Positions 20,818-31,351 are shown, numbered from the stretch's first letter. The stretch: 64,000 nucleotides of DNA from Paulinella micropora (GCA_009731375.1 BJOX01000350.1:34445-98444); one strand, 5' to 3'. Notes: generated by a model from the sequence alone, not told the origin. Program-made: numbers and translations.

Positions 20818-21179
20818 CCGATCTGCGCTCAGAGTCTTTAGTCGCCTCGTCCACTATGCGAGAGTTGTTTAGCGCTTACGTTGCTGCCCATGAGTTTGCG
20901 GTCGCCCTGGGTTTCAAGAAGTTCCATATCGTTACAGACTGCTCCCCGGCCGCTCACTGCCTTGACTCTTGTTACTCGCCACGGGCAAACATTCAGAGCC
21001 TTATTGACCGGTGGACTTCTAAGCTTGCTCTCCTTGGCGTTTCTGTTTCTGCCTCGCAAGAGCCGCGCGAACGCCTTAACCTTGTCGATTTGTTGGCCCG
21101 TGCGCAGATGGCTCAAGCGATCGCAACTTGGTGCAAGTCGAACCCATCCGGGCCTTCTTTGCGTCCTCTGCAGCAGTAA
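20739..21179 (+). CDS. RNase H domain (frame-shifted from RT)
   Basis: Overlaps the RT frame. MRELFSAYVAAHEFA supplies the Glu and FHIVTDCSPAAH the next Asp; RERLNLVDLLAR may hold the last acidic position. The first Asp (WTDA) is in the RT frame, so an indel around 20800-20815 splits the domain. Known role: removal of RNA from the RNA-DNA hybrid. Confidence 0.7.
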   Translation: MEQGCHRHGPLSFQRLLFIGQREEELADLRSESLVASSTMRELFSAYVAAHEFAVALGFKKFHIVTDCSPAAHCLDSCYSPRANIQSLIDRWTSKLALLGVSVSASQEPRERLNLVDLLARAQMAQAIATWCKSNPSGPSLRPLQQ

Positions 21180-22220
21180 CGGAGGTTGCTTGGCTCGTCA
21201 CCTCAGCGATGGAAGTCATGGCGTGTTCCGTTTCATACAGCACCAGCGCCGCCTACAGCTCCGCTATCCGGAAGTTGCGTTCTTTCTGCTCTGCTTACTC
21301 GACGGAGCGTTGGTCTCCTGTCTGGTGGCAACCTGACCCAGTGTTCATTGTTCTTTTTCTCGTTTGGCTGAGCCAGTTCATGTCCGTGTCCACCTGTAAG
21401 GTGTACACGTAATAGTTATTACTATGCCATCCGTGACTTTTGCCTCCGGTTGAGTTTAGACGATCCCACTGAGAACCACTTCGTGGAAATGGCGTGGCGT
21501 GGAATCAAGCGTAGCAAACGTACTAAGCTCGATAGTCGTCTTACCTTGGAGCTCCCTATGTTAGAAGCCATGGCAAGTTACACTTTGGGTATCGTCAAAA
21601 GTCGCAATGTCCCGAAGTCTACACGCCACCTTTGGATCACGGTTGTTACGGTTGCGGTCTGGGGCTTCTTCGGTCTCTTTCGTGTAGGAAAATTGGTTGC
21701 TTCAGGATCTCTGGCCACTTGCCGCTTCTTAGTTAATTCTTTTGTTCGTATACGCCTGGTCGACGACATGAGTCTCATCATGGTAACTCTCGATGGCGCC
21801 AAACAAGATCCGTTCCGGCGCGGGTGCGATGTTGGCCTTGCCGAGCAAGAAAACCCGCTCGTCTGTCCCCACGCGTGGAAGAAGATCTTTGAGTCCAGTC
21901 GGGATGCTTTCAAGCTTCCTCTGGCCGGCAACTACCCCTACTTCCGTCTCGCCGATAATTCTCCGCTGGACCGCTCTACGTTCGTTAATACTGCTCGAGA
22001 GCTTCTTCAGAAGGCGGGGGTAGCGACTGGTCGTCGTTTCAACGGGATCTCGCTTCGTCATGGTGGAGCAGCTCGTCTCTTCTCGCTCGGCGCGTCAGAT
22101 TCCTCGATCATGCGTGCTGGTCGTTGGTCTTCGTCCTGCTTTCGTCTGTATGTGGGCGCCAGGATGGCCGAGCTTGTTGCAGAGCAAAAAGCTATGGGGG
22201 GGGGAGGGGGTAGTCGCTAG
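21150..22220 (+). CDS. tyrosine recombinase (two frames)
   Basis: The N-terminal SAM-like core-binding part lies at ~21180-21412 (SYSTSAAYSSAIRKLRSF). The catalytic part is the open frame 21450-22220, with an indel near 21410. Catalytic-type residues are Arg in FGLFRVGKLVA, Arg in GISLRHGGAARLF, Trp in GRWSSS and the candidate nucleophile Tyr in FRLYVGARM. The usual His of the H-x-x-R box is not obvious; Ile stands at its place in this reading. The family inserts circular cDNA without target duplication. Confidence 0.82.
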
Positions 22221-22235
22221 GCTCAAATTGGTGGA

Positions 22236-22469
22236 GGTCTTTGTAATGTTAAGTTTCAGTCCTCAAGTTTTTAGGTGCGGCTGTTTCTGAGTTCCGAGTG
22301 TACATCAGAGCCGCCAACTGGAAGTGTTTGTAAACTTGATGGACTGAAATATTTGAGCCTAGCCCCTCTTTCCCTTCCACACTCTTCCGACGAGTTCGGA
22401 TGGTTAGGCCAATAAAGCTTTTTGTTCTCTTTACTTGTAAATTCGAAACTACGATTCGGAAACTTTAAT
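22236..22469 (+). repeat. split direct repeat B1
   Basis: 234 bp from GGTCTTTGTAATG to AACTTTAAT, matching B2 at 23069-23302 almost exactly. It contains AATAAAG near 22411, a possible polyadenylation signal. Confidence 0.92.
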
Positions 22470-22630
22470 TACTGGTTTGCTCCGGGCTTCGCCCGGAGTT
22501 AACCGCCGTTAAAGTTCCGAGGAGCTGTTTCGTTTTTACAATAGTCCGGCCGGCGCGGCGTAGCCGTGCCGGCGGAGCCGGCGCGTGTTTTCTCCGGTGT
22601 CTGGTAGGCCTAGGTTGGAAAGTTGGGAAG
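22464..22630 (+). repeat. split direct repeat A2
   Basis: Second copy of A, directly joined to B1. GATCGTCAGATC follows, a small palindrome absent from A1. Confidence 0.92.
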
Positions 22631-23068
22631 ATCGTCAGATCTTCCCAACTTTCAAACGCCCGCCCACCCTTCCCTTGTTTTGTTTTGTTTTTTTCTTTCT
22701 CTCCGTCTTTTCTGGGCTTCTGGTGGCGTTACGTGATCGCCGATGACCTCTGCTGGTTCCGCTTTCTCCGTCGTTCTTCTTGTCTCCCTCGGACCGTTTG
22801 GTGCTTCCGTTGGTTGTAGTTGCCGTGGACAACGAGTCACTAGGTTGGCCTGCTCTGTTCGCTTGGTGCCTTCCCTTGTCTAGTGTAGGTTTGTCCCGGT
22901 CCTTGGGATTGTTCAGTCACTCTAAGGTTAGTACACTGTCCGCTCTCCCCTCCTCCGCCCGGCTTCCTTATCCGGCTTCGATGGATAGTATTGCTCCACT
23001 TTTTAATATTTACCTTCCGCTATCCCCTCTTCCATCCGGTCTTCTAAAGTCGACTAGTAGAGCGTGCC

Positions 23069-23302
23069 GGTCTTTGTAATGTTAAGTTTCAGTCCTCAAG
23101 TTTTTAGGTGCAGCTGTTTCTGAGTTCCGAGTGTACATCAGAGCCGCCAACTGGAAGTGTTTGTAAACTTGATGGACTGAAATATTTGAGCCTAGCCCCT
23201 CTTTCCCTTCCACACTCTTCCGACGAGTTCGGATGGTTAGGCCAATAAAGCTTTTTGTTCTCTTTACTTGTAAATTCGAAACTACGATTCGGAAACTTTA
23301 AT
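23069..23302 (+). repeat. split direct repeat B2 (element 3' end)
   Basis: Second copy of B. The element ends at ACTTTAAT, after which Polinton coding sequence resumes (minus-strand gene stop at 23321). Confidence 0.92.
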
Positions 23303-23320
23303 ACAAATCCACTGTTGGGG

Positions 23321-23626
23321 TTAACGAAACTTAACGGCTCCGCCTCGTTGCTTGCAGTATCCATGTTTCATCGCGGCCTTCGCTACACGGTCCGCATAAG
23401 GAACTCCGACATCGCTAAGAAAAGTAGCACCCCTTGAAATCAATTGGTTCTTCTTGATAAACCTATTAGCATCCACTATCGCTTTTCCGACCTTCGCCCA
23501 ATTTACTTTGCCTCCTGTTTGCTTCTTTTTTCCCTTCTTCTTTCTTCCTCCTGCTTGTGGCATTGAAGGATTGTAGCTGATATTGTAACTTGATGGACTA
23601 CTGATAATCACTGGTGATGTTGGCAT
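23321..23626 (-). CDS. small basic core-like protein (pX-like)
   Basis: About 101 aa from the Met at 23626, or 80 aa from the Met at 23563. It is Lys/Gly-rich (GGRKKKGKKK; GGKVNWAKVGKAI), then a hydrophobic/amphipathic part (LISRGATFLSDVGVPYADRVAKAA) and a basic end (GYCKQRGGAVKFR). This is the composition of small virion core or membrane-active peptides near the capsid genes of Polinton-like viruses. TATATATA directly abuts the first ATG, so transcripts may begin downstream and favour the second. It is separated from the protease gene only by the Ngaro-like insertion. Confidence 0.5.
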   Translation of the reverse strand: MPTSPVIISSPSSYNISYNPSMPQAGGRKKKGKKKQTGGKVNWAKVGKAIVDANRFIKKNQLISRGATFLSDVGVPYADRVAKAAMKHGYCKQRGGAVKFR

Positions 23627-23706
23627 GTATATATAGTTCTGAAAAAAATAAAATAATAATAAAATCATAAAAATGATTTTTCAAAGAAAAATCTTGTTGG
23701 GTATTA

Positions 23707-24513
23707 CTACCCAACGAATCGTTTATTGAAATTTTGCCTTAGTTCGTCAGATACCGCATCAACATACAAAAAGTTAAACCTCTCTTTTGTCGCCTCGTGA
23801 TATTTTTCAATGAAGTATTCAAGGTCGTAGCCGAGGTCCAATGTTTATATACGAGTTCTATTTTATCAACACTCTGACCTGGAAAAATAAGAAGGTAGTC
23901 CAGCTTTTTAATCGCCTCAGGCCGTAAGTCGTTAAGATACTGCGAGCTCATAATCACCTTTGACTTATAGTGTCTATTTTTTTTCAACAGGTCGCTCACG
24001 GACTTATCCCTCAATCCGCTACCCAAATCATCTAGCACGAACACGACTTCTGGTGTAATGTATTTGCTCGGTCTCTGGGGCTTCTCTTCTCCCTCATTTT
24101 TCTTTTCATCCTCTTTACCAAAATAAAGAAACTTCGGCTTCGGTTCTTCTTTACCATCCTGAACAATTTCGCCTTCTTCTTGCTCCTCGTCTGGCTTGTT
24201 GAGCTTGTCTAACTCGTAATCAATCACACTGTATCCGTCCGTTTTCAAATATGTGTATATAGCCATCGGGTTTCCCTTCTTCTTGAAGTGCTTCACCATG
24301 TCTTTGTGTATCGTGCTGGCAATAATAACAATACGGGTCTTTTTGTCAGTCGTTCGTTTCAGGATTTCGAACTGTCGTCTTGCCAATCTTCTTGCGAGCG
24401 AGAAGAAATATATTGGCATACGGTTCATGAAATAACTTATATCCTTTTGCCAACTTGTCTCCATCTCCGTTTTGCTCGACTGGTTTCACCTTTACATTAT
24501 TGATTTTCTCCAT
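23707..24513 (-). CDS. DNA-packaging ATPase, FtsK/HerA type (frame-broken)
   Basis: The main frame is 24464-23739. The N-terminal start (ATG at 24513) is in another frame that carries the Walker A region (LLARKKIGKTT, ~24390-24420). The main frame carries Walker B (VVFVLDDLG, ~24028-24054) and the following SSQYLND motif. The C-terminus switches frame near 23845 and ends at 23707. An acidic/Lys linker (EEQEEGEIVQDGKEEPK) lies between the A and B motifs. Known role: pumping genome DNA into capsids. A second, truncated copy at 28300-28749 is part of the probable assembly duplication. Confidence 0.85.
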
Positions 24514-24536
24514 GTAAGAGCTTTTTTTTCAAAAAA

Positions 24537-24584
24537 CCTCCTACAACCTCAAAAACCTATATATAGAAAAATATATTTTTTGTT
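24537..24584 (-). promoter_or_regulatory. ATPase promoter/leader module
   Basis: On the minus strand: AT-rich tract, CTATATATAG, then GTTTTTGAGGTTGTAGGAGG, then T-run and GAAAAA before the ATG. The same arrangement precedes the fibre gene at 40911-40955. A repeated copy lies at 28773-28820. Confidence 0.6.
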
Positions 24585-24628
24585 TTAATCACTTACCACA
24601 GCGGAGGGGGTGCGAGGGCTTGCCCCTG

Positions 24629-24974
24629 CTAAGCCAAAAATTCTAAACAAATAACAATTCTTCCAGCTAGTTGGTCAGTCTCAATACTGCCATTGTCTGT
24701 TTTAAGCACTTTAAAAGTGTATTGTCCATCGGTCCAATTAATAATACCTAAGTTGTAGCTAAGATTGGAAATGTTTGCGGTGTTGCTGTCGGCGAATGTG
24801 CCAATAATTCCAATGCGGTCCATCTAAATTATTCATATAGTGGATAAACTTAACATTCATTCTAGTCGGTGTAAAGTTCAATTTAATGGTTTTGTCAAAC
24901 GACTTACTACCATTAACCCCGCCTGGAAAATCATTACTCAGAAAAATAATCTTCTGGTATTTATAGTCCGCCAT
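24629..24974 (-). CDS. uncharacterised Polinton protein, frame-broken
   Basis: The first frame (24974-24759; MADYKYQKIIFLSNDFPGG...) and second frame (24823-24629; NISNLSYNLGIINWTDGQYTFKVLK) overlap. Together they look like one beta-rich protein of ~110 aa, split near 24810. It lies between the packaging ATPase and small membrane-protein genes. No family is recognised; a minor virion component is possible from position alone. Confidence 0.5.
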
Positions 24975-24975
24975 C

Positions 24976-25242
24976 GTGATGCCCTCTATATTTACATTTA
25001 TAAACTTTTTATTAATTAATATTTCTGCTCGGACCGCTTGTGATTTCTATTCACGGGTCAGTCAGAAAAAAAATGAGAGTTGTATTTATTGTATTCAAAA
25101 AGGAATAGAAACCAAATTTAAATGTGTGTATAAGCCTATGAGCGATTGGTGTGTGGGATGGGATGAAGCCTTACCGTTAATCTGTGCTGATGGTGGTTCA
25201 TTTTGGTACAAGAGCCATATTTATGAATGTAACGATATTTAA
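24976..25242 (+). CDS. small Cys-rich protein, plus strand
   Basis: 88 codons with six Cys in the C-terminal 60 residues (SCIYCIQKG, KFKCVY, DWCVGWDEALPLICADGG, YECND). The N-terminal ~20 residues are hydrophobic and overlap the start region of the divergent upstream gene, so the true start may be internal. Not recognised. Possibly zinc-binding or disulphide-bonded. Confidence 0.35.
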   Translation: MMPSIFTFINFLLINISARTACDFYSRVSQKKNESCIYCIQKGIETKFKCVYKPMSDWCVGWDEALPLICADGGSFWYKSHIYECNDI

Positions 25243-25463
25243 TCCAACCACTCTGCCCACGGTTCAGAATGAGTTATTTTTTCTGGTTTATTTTCTGCCG
25301 TTATACACAACAAACAATATTTCTGCTTATTCATATGAACACATATTATGTTATTAACATTCTTTTTTTTGCGACATGTATCACATTCCTTACATAATTT
25401 CCATTTTTTGCTTATAAAAAATACGGGCAAATAGAAGATTTTACGAGATTGACAATACTTCAT
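25239..25463 (-). CDS. small Cys-rich, zinc-ribbon-like protein
   Basis: 74 aa with three paired-Cys units (KLCKECDTCRKKK, NIICVHMNKQKYCLLC) and a C-terminal WAEWLD. The pattern CxxCxxC...C...CxxC suggests metal binding. It overlaps the end of the convergent plus-strand gene by a few bases. Function unknown. Confidence 0.45.
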   Translation of the reverse strand: MKYCQSRKIFYLPVFFISKKWKLCKECDTCRKKKNVNNIICVHMNKQKYCLLCITAENKPEKITHSEPWAEWLD

Positions 25464-25497
25464 TATTATATATCATTCATTTTTTTTTTTTTTTTTT

Positions 25498-25835
25498 TTA
25501 CTTTTTGGATGAAGAAGGCGAAGGAAGCAAGATGCCAATCAATAGTGTTAAAATACCGATAAGTGTGGGCAACCTCACAAAGGTAAGTTTTTTTCAGACA
25601 GCCTTACCATACAAAGGGTTATAATGGCGATAATGATACCCATTTGAAATAAGTATTTAATAAGTCGGCTGTCGGTTTTTCGCTTTGTCAAACAGCAATC
25701 CCAGCTGTCCTCGTATTCGTGGTCTAATTTTTTTTCTTCCTGCTTAATTTGGACATCTAAGACCCTATTTTTCAACTCTGGTGTCAGGTCTTCCGTCTCT
25801 ATGATTGGTGGTGGTGGGTGTAATCTAGGTGGCAT
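25498..25835 (-). CDS. two-helix membrane protein
   Basis: Starts MPPRLHPPPPII, then a charged middle. A membrane helix lies at residues ~60-80 (YLFQMGIIIAIITLCMV). The visible frame stops at 25575 after a seven-A run; another frame then encodes a second hydrophobic stretch (LIGILTLLIGILL) and a TAA at 25498. An indel in the A-run is therefore likely. Small membrane proteins are common in this viral group; role unknown. Confidence 0.45.
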
Positions 25836-25883
25836 TGTAAGTGCTTTGAAAGATTAAAAAAATCTTTCAGCAAAAGGTTTTGT

Positions 25884-25903
25884 GAAACTTTTACAAAAGT
25901 TTC
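25884..25903. terminator. GAAACTTTT/AAAAGTTTC palindrome
   Basis: Perfect 9-bp arms around AC, between the fibre gene end (25963) and the membrane-protein start (25835), both on the minus strand. It is followed by CTTACGATCTCAAAAACTAT, a degenerate copy of the promoter module. Confidence 0.5.
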
Positions 25904-25962
25904 AAACCACTTACGATCTCAAAAACTATTGCGAAGCTACGCTTGCAAAGCTTATATTGGGT

Positions 25963-27115
25963 TTACGGAGGGAAAACGACTCCTCGGATTTCTGCTAATT
26001 GGTTTGCTTGGTCTTGTAATATATTCATAAGATTTTTATTTTCTTTTTCTAAATTATCTACCTTTTCCGCCAAATGTTGAAAAGCACTGACCAATATTGG
26101 GATAAAATTTGTATATGTTATACTTTCAATGTTTTCGTTATCACCTATTTTCATATCTGTTGTTTCCACAAACTCTGGAAATATTTTTTTCACTTCATCC
26201 GCTATAAAACCACAATTCTTTTTTTCTTTCTTTTCGTCTGATTTCCAATAATACGAACAGCAGTTTATTTTCATTAGTTTCTCGCAACAATCGCCACATT
26301 CTAATGTCTTAATATCTGCTTTCAATCTCCTGTCTGATGAACTTGACCAAGTATTGCCACCCAAAGCAACAGCAACATATCCAGAATGAGGGTCGTTAGC
26401 ATTTGTAGAACTCCAAGCATATAAACTTGAACCGCTATAACCGATATGACCATAATTTGAACTTCCATCACCTTTCATAAGTATTTGTGTTTCGGTAGGA
26501 TAAGAAGGTCTTGGTCTAATAAGTACATGTCCATTTGTGCTGATTGTTCTGTAAATATCTTTACTTGCTGTTATAGTCCCCGCATTGCTTATGTTCATCG
26601 CCTCGCTAAATGCTATGGCTCCTCCAAGTGATACTCCTGATTTGTAGTTAAAGCGAATTTATCACTCATTTTGTATATTTGAAAGTTTGAGCCCGGGTCG
26701 CTTGATTTCCAGCCATCTCCCTCCCAATAACTATCAAAACTCAAAGCAATATTGTCCTTACTATAATTCAATAATTGGAATGTGGGATAAACTGATGTAT
26801 GAACGAATGCTTGAATATGTGGGCCATTCGCATTGCCTTCTGTTCCATATAATTCTAAGCCACCAGTTGCTCCTGTTCCATTTGTATTCCTACCTACTAT
26901 ACACGGGATGCCTAATGAAGTTGCTAATTTTCCGCTAAATTCTTTTGTTCCTGCTATTGTTTGGTCACCTGTTAATTTCACATTCTGCCCGTCTAATGTA
27001 TCTACATAAGTTTTATTCGCCCCGTCTGTTGAAGCCGATGGAGTCGCTAAGTTTGACATAATTTGGCTTTTCATATCAACTCCAGCATTAGCCGTTATCA
27101 ATCCGCTGGCAGTTA
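25963..27115 (-). CDS. fibre gene distal part with S74 chaperone domain (copy 1)
   Basis: The minus-strand frames 27149-26613 and 26598-25963 are the 3' half of a tail-fibre-like gene whose 5' half lies at 38835-40890, beyond an inserted transposon. TASGLITANAGVDM and GTKEFSGKL are typical repeat-type fibre sequence. The end is a peptidase S74 intramolecular chaperone: SDRRLKADIKTLECGD, CGFIADEVKKIFPEFV, then a coiled coil (LAEKVDNLEKENKNLM). S74 domains fold trimeric fibres and then cleave themselves off. A frame break lies near 26630. The same sequence recurs at 30199-31351. Confidence 0.75.
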
Positions 27116-27119
27116 ATGT

Positions 27120-28289
27120 AACAAAAATTTCGGCCAAATGTGACGTCAAGTTTTGGGTTGAAATAGATTACTTTACCTACTTTTTTTTCAACTATGACAA
27201 TATGCATAAAACACATGGAAATCAATGGAAATAATTCAGAAACATCTTCTGAATGAATTATCAATTAAAAAATATATTAATTTAATAAATTTCAAGTTGT
27301 TACATAGTATTGAACTTGCCTAAGTCATAACTTGCCTAAGTCACATAACTTGCCTAAGTCATAACTTACCTAAGTCATATTAATAAATATACAATCAGCG
27401 TACTTTTGCAGTAATAATTTGCTTTATTTAATATTAATTAAACAAATATTTTATTATTAATCAGAATTGTCATCACTGATTTCTACTTCTTCTTCTAATA
27501 GTGCAACTGCAGCCTCCGCTGCACCAATGTCGTCGTTGTCGCTGGCTTGCGAGTCATCTGATGATTCTAAATCCTCAATAGCAGCAAGCCTGAGCTGGAG
27601 ATGATGATCCCAGACTCTTTCTATCAAAATGGGTCTGTTTCCCTTCAAAGACAACTTGAAATGTTTGAGGTAAGACTTCAAACGAGGAACTGTCACGCCT
27701 GCCTGCTTTTTCAAATCATCAAAAGTTGCAGACTCATCTAATACGGATCGCATGAAATCGAGAGGAGCAAGATCAGCTTGTCCTGACCATTCCCTTTTCT
27801 CTTCAGCTGTCATTAATCGCGCACCTGGAAAAGTCTTTGGGTGAGCAGGTGTTTTCTTCTGCGAATAAATGCGGACTATGGCCATGTCACGTTCCTCCTC
27901 TGGAGTCAAGTAGAGAACCCGCTCAATATCCATGCTGCGAGTGGGCGGCAAAGCCCACAAATCATCGGAAGCGGGCCCAGAACTCGAAAATCTGCTCTCC
28001 AGACATGGCCTTTCTTATCTGTACATTGGAAATATGCAGGTCTTCCTGGTAGGCCACCCTCTCCTTCCGCTCCTGTATAATGCAGCCTAGTCCACATCTT
28101 AGAGAGCATGATTTCTTCCAACCATTCCCGTTCCTCCTGAGAACAATAGTCCTTGCTCAATATGAAATCAATGTCTTCCTTATGTCTCTCACTCACCCAC
28201 TCAACTGGTGGTAAGAGGGCAGGCTTACCTTCCGGACTTCGGAGGAAAAGGTTGAGAGGTTGAGCTTCCGGATCACCTCCTTCTCCAAG
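27120..28289 (-). mobile_element. left end of novel DNA transposon (duplicate copy 1)
   Basis: Same sequence as 31356-32526: terminal inverted repeat and the 3' third of the transposase, cut by the N-gap. It contains one base less near 27966 than the second copy, which breaks the transposase frame. Probably an unmerged contig end. Confidence 0.75.
27457..28289 (-). pseudogene. transposase 3' part, truncated and frame-shifted copy
   Basis: Matches the C-terminal ~275 residues of the transposase at 31693. The frame is broken by a single missing C near 27966 and ends at the gap. It is almost certainly the same locus represented twice. Confidence 0.7.
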
Positions 28290-28299
28290 NNNNNNNNNN
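28290..28299. other. assembly gap (10 N)
   Basis: Ten Ns separate two near-identical 4.2-kb segments. Confidence 0.99.
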
Positions 28300-28749
28300 T
28301 TGCTCGGTCTCTGGGGCTTCTCTTCTCCCTCATTTTTCTTTTCATCCTCTTTACCAAAATAAAGAAACTTCGGCTTCGGTTCTTCTTTACCATCCTGAAC
28401 AATTTCGCCTTCTTCTTGCTCCTCGTCTGGCTTGTTGAGCTTGTCTAACTCGTAATCAATCACACTGTATCCGTCCGTTTTCAAATATGTGTATATAGCC
28501 ATCGGGTTTCCCTTCTTCTTGAAGTGCTTCACCATGTCTTTGTGTATCGTGCTGGCAATAATAACAATACGGGTCTTTTTGTCAGTCGTTCGTTTCAGGA
28601 TTTCGAACTGTCGTCTTGCCAATCTTCTTGCGAGCGAGAAGAAATATATTGGCATACGGTTCATGAAATAACTTATATCCTTTTGCCAACTTGTCTCCAT
28701 CTCCGTTTTGCTCGACTGGTTTCACCTTTACATTATTGATTTTCTCCAT
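28300..28749 (-). pseudogene. packaging ATPase N-terminal part (duplicate)
   Basis: Repeat of 24064-24513. It stops at the gap before Walker B, so cannot be functional as assembled. Confidence 0.7.
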
Positions 28750-28772
28750 GTAAGAGCTTTTTTTTCAAAAAA

Positions 28773-28820
28773 CCTCCTACAACCTCAAAAACCTATATAT
28801 AGAAAAATATATTTTTTGTT
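28773..28820 (-). promoter_or_regulatory. ATPase promoter module (duplicate)
   Basis: Identical to 24537-24584. Confidence 0.5.
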
Positions 28821-28864
28821 TTAATCACTTACCACAGCGGAGGGGGTGCGAGGGCTTGCCCCTG

Positions 28865-29210
28865 CTAAGCCAAAAATTCTAAACAAATAACAATTCTTCC
28901 AGCTAGTTGGTCAGTCTCAATACTGCCATTGTCTGTTTTAAGCACTTTAAAAGTGTATTGTCCATCGGTCCAATTAATAATACCTAAGTTGTAGCTAAGA
29001 TTGGAAATGTTTGCGGTGTTGCTGTCGGCGAATGTGCCAATAATTCCAATGCGGTCCATCTAAATTATTCATATAGTGGATAAACTTAACATTCATTCTA
29101 GTCGGTGTAAAGTTCAATTTAATGGTTTTGTCAAACGACTTACTACCATTAACCCCGCCTGGAAAATCATTACTCAGAAAAATAATCTTCTGGTATTTAT
29201 AGTCCGCCAT
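28865..29210 (-). CDS. uncharacterised Polinton protein (duplicate)
   Basis: Identical to 24629-24974, including the frame break. Confidence 0.4.
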
Positions 29211-29211
29211 C

Positions 29212-29478
29212 GTGATGCCCTCTATATTTACATTTATAAACTTTTTATTAATTAATATTTCTGCTCGGACCGCTTGTGATTTCTATTCACGGGTCAGTCA
29301 GAAAAAAAATGAGAGTTGTATTTATTGTATTCAAAAAGGAATAGAAACCAAATTTAAATGTGTGTATAAGCCTATGAGCGATTGGTGTGTGGGATGGGAT
29401 GAAGCCTTACCGTTAATCTGTGCTGATGGTGGTTCATTTTGGTACAAGAGCCATATTTATGAATGTAACGATATTTAA
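29212..29478 (+). CDS. small Cys-rich protein (duplicate)
   Basis: Identical to 24976-25242. Confidence 0.3.
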   Translation: MMPSIFTFINFLLINISARTACDFYSRVSQKKNESCIYCIQKGIETKFKCVYKPMSDWCVGWDEALPLICADGGSFWYKSHIYECNDI

Positions 29479-29699
29479 TCCAACCACTCTGCCCACGGTT
29501 CAGAATGAGTTATTTTTTCTGGTTTATTTTCTGCCGTTATACACAACAAACAATATTTCTGCTTATTCATATGAACACATATTATGTTATTAACATTCTT
29601 TTTTTTGCGACATGTATCACATTCCTTACATAATTTCCATTTTTTGCTTATAAAAAATACGGGCAAATAGAAGATTTTACGAGATTGACAATACTTCAT
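29475..29699 (-). CDS. zinc-ribbon-like protein (duplicate)
   Basis: Identical to 25239-25463. Confidence 0.4.
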   Translation of the reverse strand: MKYCQSRKIFYLPVFFISKKWKLCKECDTCRKKKNVNNIICVHMNKQKYCLLCITAENKPEKITHSEPWAEWLD

Positions 29700-29733
29700 T
29701 ATTATATATCATTCATTTTTTTTTTTTTTTTTT

Positions 29734-30071
29734 TTACTTTTTGGATGAAGAAGGCGAAGGAAGCAAGATGCCAATCAATAGTGTTAAAATACCGATAAGT
29801 GTGGGCAACCTCACAAAGGTAAGTTTTTTTCAGACAGCCTTACCATACAAAGGGTTATAATGGCGATAATGATACCCATTTGAAATAAGTATTTAATAAG
29901 TCGGCTGTCGGTTTTTCGCTTTGTCAAACAGCAATCCCAGCTGTCCTCGTATTCGTGGTCTAATTTTTTTTCTTCCTGCTTAATTTGGACATCTAAGACC
30001 CTATTTTTCAACTCTGGTGTCAGGTCTTCCGTCTCTATGATTGGTGGTGGTGGGTGTAATCTAGGTGGCAT
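29734..30071 (-). CDS. two-helix membrane protein (duplicate)
   Basis: Identical to 25498-25835, including the break in the A-run. Confidence 0.4.
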
Positions 30072-30198
30072 TGTAAGTGCTTTGAAAGATTAAAAAAATC
30101 TTTCAGCAAAAGGTTTTGTGAAACTTTTACAAAAGTTTCAAACCACTTACGATCTCAAAAACTATTGCGAAGCTACGCTTGCAAAGCTTATATTGGGT

Positions 30199-31351
30199 TT
30201 ACGGAGGGAAAACGACTCCTCGGATTTCTGCTAATTGGTTTGCTTGGTCTTGTAATATATTCATAAGATTTTTATTTTCTTTTTCTAAATTATCTACCTT
30301 TTCCGCCAAATGTTGAAAAGCACTGACCAATATTGGGATAAAATTTGTATATGTTATACTTTCAATGTTTTCGTTATCACCTATTTTCATATCTGTTGTT
30401 TCCACAAACTCTGGAAATATTTTTTTCACTTCATCCGCTATAAAACCACAATTCTTTTTTTCTTTCTTTTCGTCTGATTTCCAATAATACGAACAGCAGT
30501 TTATTTTCATTAGTTTCTCGCAACAATCGCCACATTCTAATGTCTTAATATCTGCTTTCAATCTCCTGTCTGATGAACTTGACCAAGTATTGCCACCCAA
30601 AGCAACAGCAACATATCCAGAATGAGGGTCGTTAGCATTTGTAGAACTCCAAGCATATAAACTTGAACCGCTATAACCGATATGACCATAATTTGAACTT
30701 CCATCACCTTTCATAAGTATTTGTGTTTCGGTAGGATAAGAAGGTCTTGGTCTAATAAGTACATGTCCATTTGTGCTGATTGTTCTGTAAATATCTTTAC
30801 TTGCTGTTATAGTCCCCGCATTGCTTATGTTCATCGCCTCGCTAAATGCTATGGCTCCTCCAAGTGATACTCCTGATTTGTAGTTAAAGCGAATTTATCA
30901 CTCATTTTGTATATTTGAAAGTTTGAGCCCGGGTCGCTTGATTTCCAGCCATCTCCCTCCCAATAACTATCAAAACTCAAAGCAATATTGTCCTTACTAT
31001 AATTCAATAATTGGAATGTGGGATAAACTGATGTATGAACGAATGCTTGAATATGTGGGCCATTCGCATTGCCTTCTGTTCCATATAATTCTAAGCCACC
31101 AGTTGCTCCTGTTCCATTTGTATTCCTACCTACTATACACGGGATGCCTAATGAAGTTGCTAATTTTCCGCTAAATTCTTTTGTTCCTGCTATTGTTTGG
31201 TCACCTGTTAATTTCACATTCTGCCCGTCTAATGTATCTACATAAGTTTTATTCGCCCCGTCTGTTGAAGCCGATGGAGTCGCTAAGTTTGACATAATTT
31301 GGCTTTTCATATCAACTCCAGCATTAGCCGTTATCAATCCGCTGGCAGTTA
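30199..31351 (-). CDS. fibre gene distal part with S74 domain (copy adjoining the transposon)
   Basis: Same sequence as 25963-27115. This copy lies directly against the full-length transposon. Its open frame enters the transposon edge at 31356 and is in register with the fibre segment that ends at 38835 on the other side. Domains: fibre repeats, then S74 (SDRRLK...IADEVKKIFPEFV), then a coiled coil. Confidence 0.75.

Larger units (their letters stand above)
17813..23302 (+). mobile_element. Ngaro/PAT-type tyrosine-recombinase retrotransposon
   Basis: A 5.5-kb element inserted between Polinton protease and core-protein genes. It shows split direct repeats in the order A1 (17813-17979), ORFs, B1 (22236-22469), A2 (22464-22630), B2 (23069-23302). 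A copies are 167 bp with two differences; B copies are 234 bp and almost identical. It encodes RT, RNase H and a tyrosine recombinase instead of a DDE integrase. No target-site duplication is evident, as expected for this class. The high identity of the repeats suggests a recent insertion. Confidence 0.9.
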
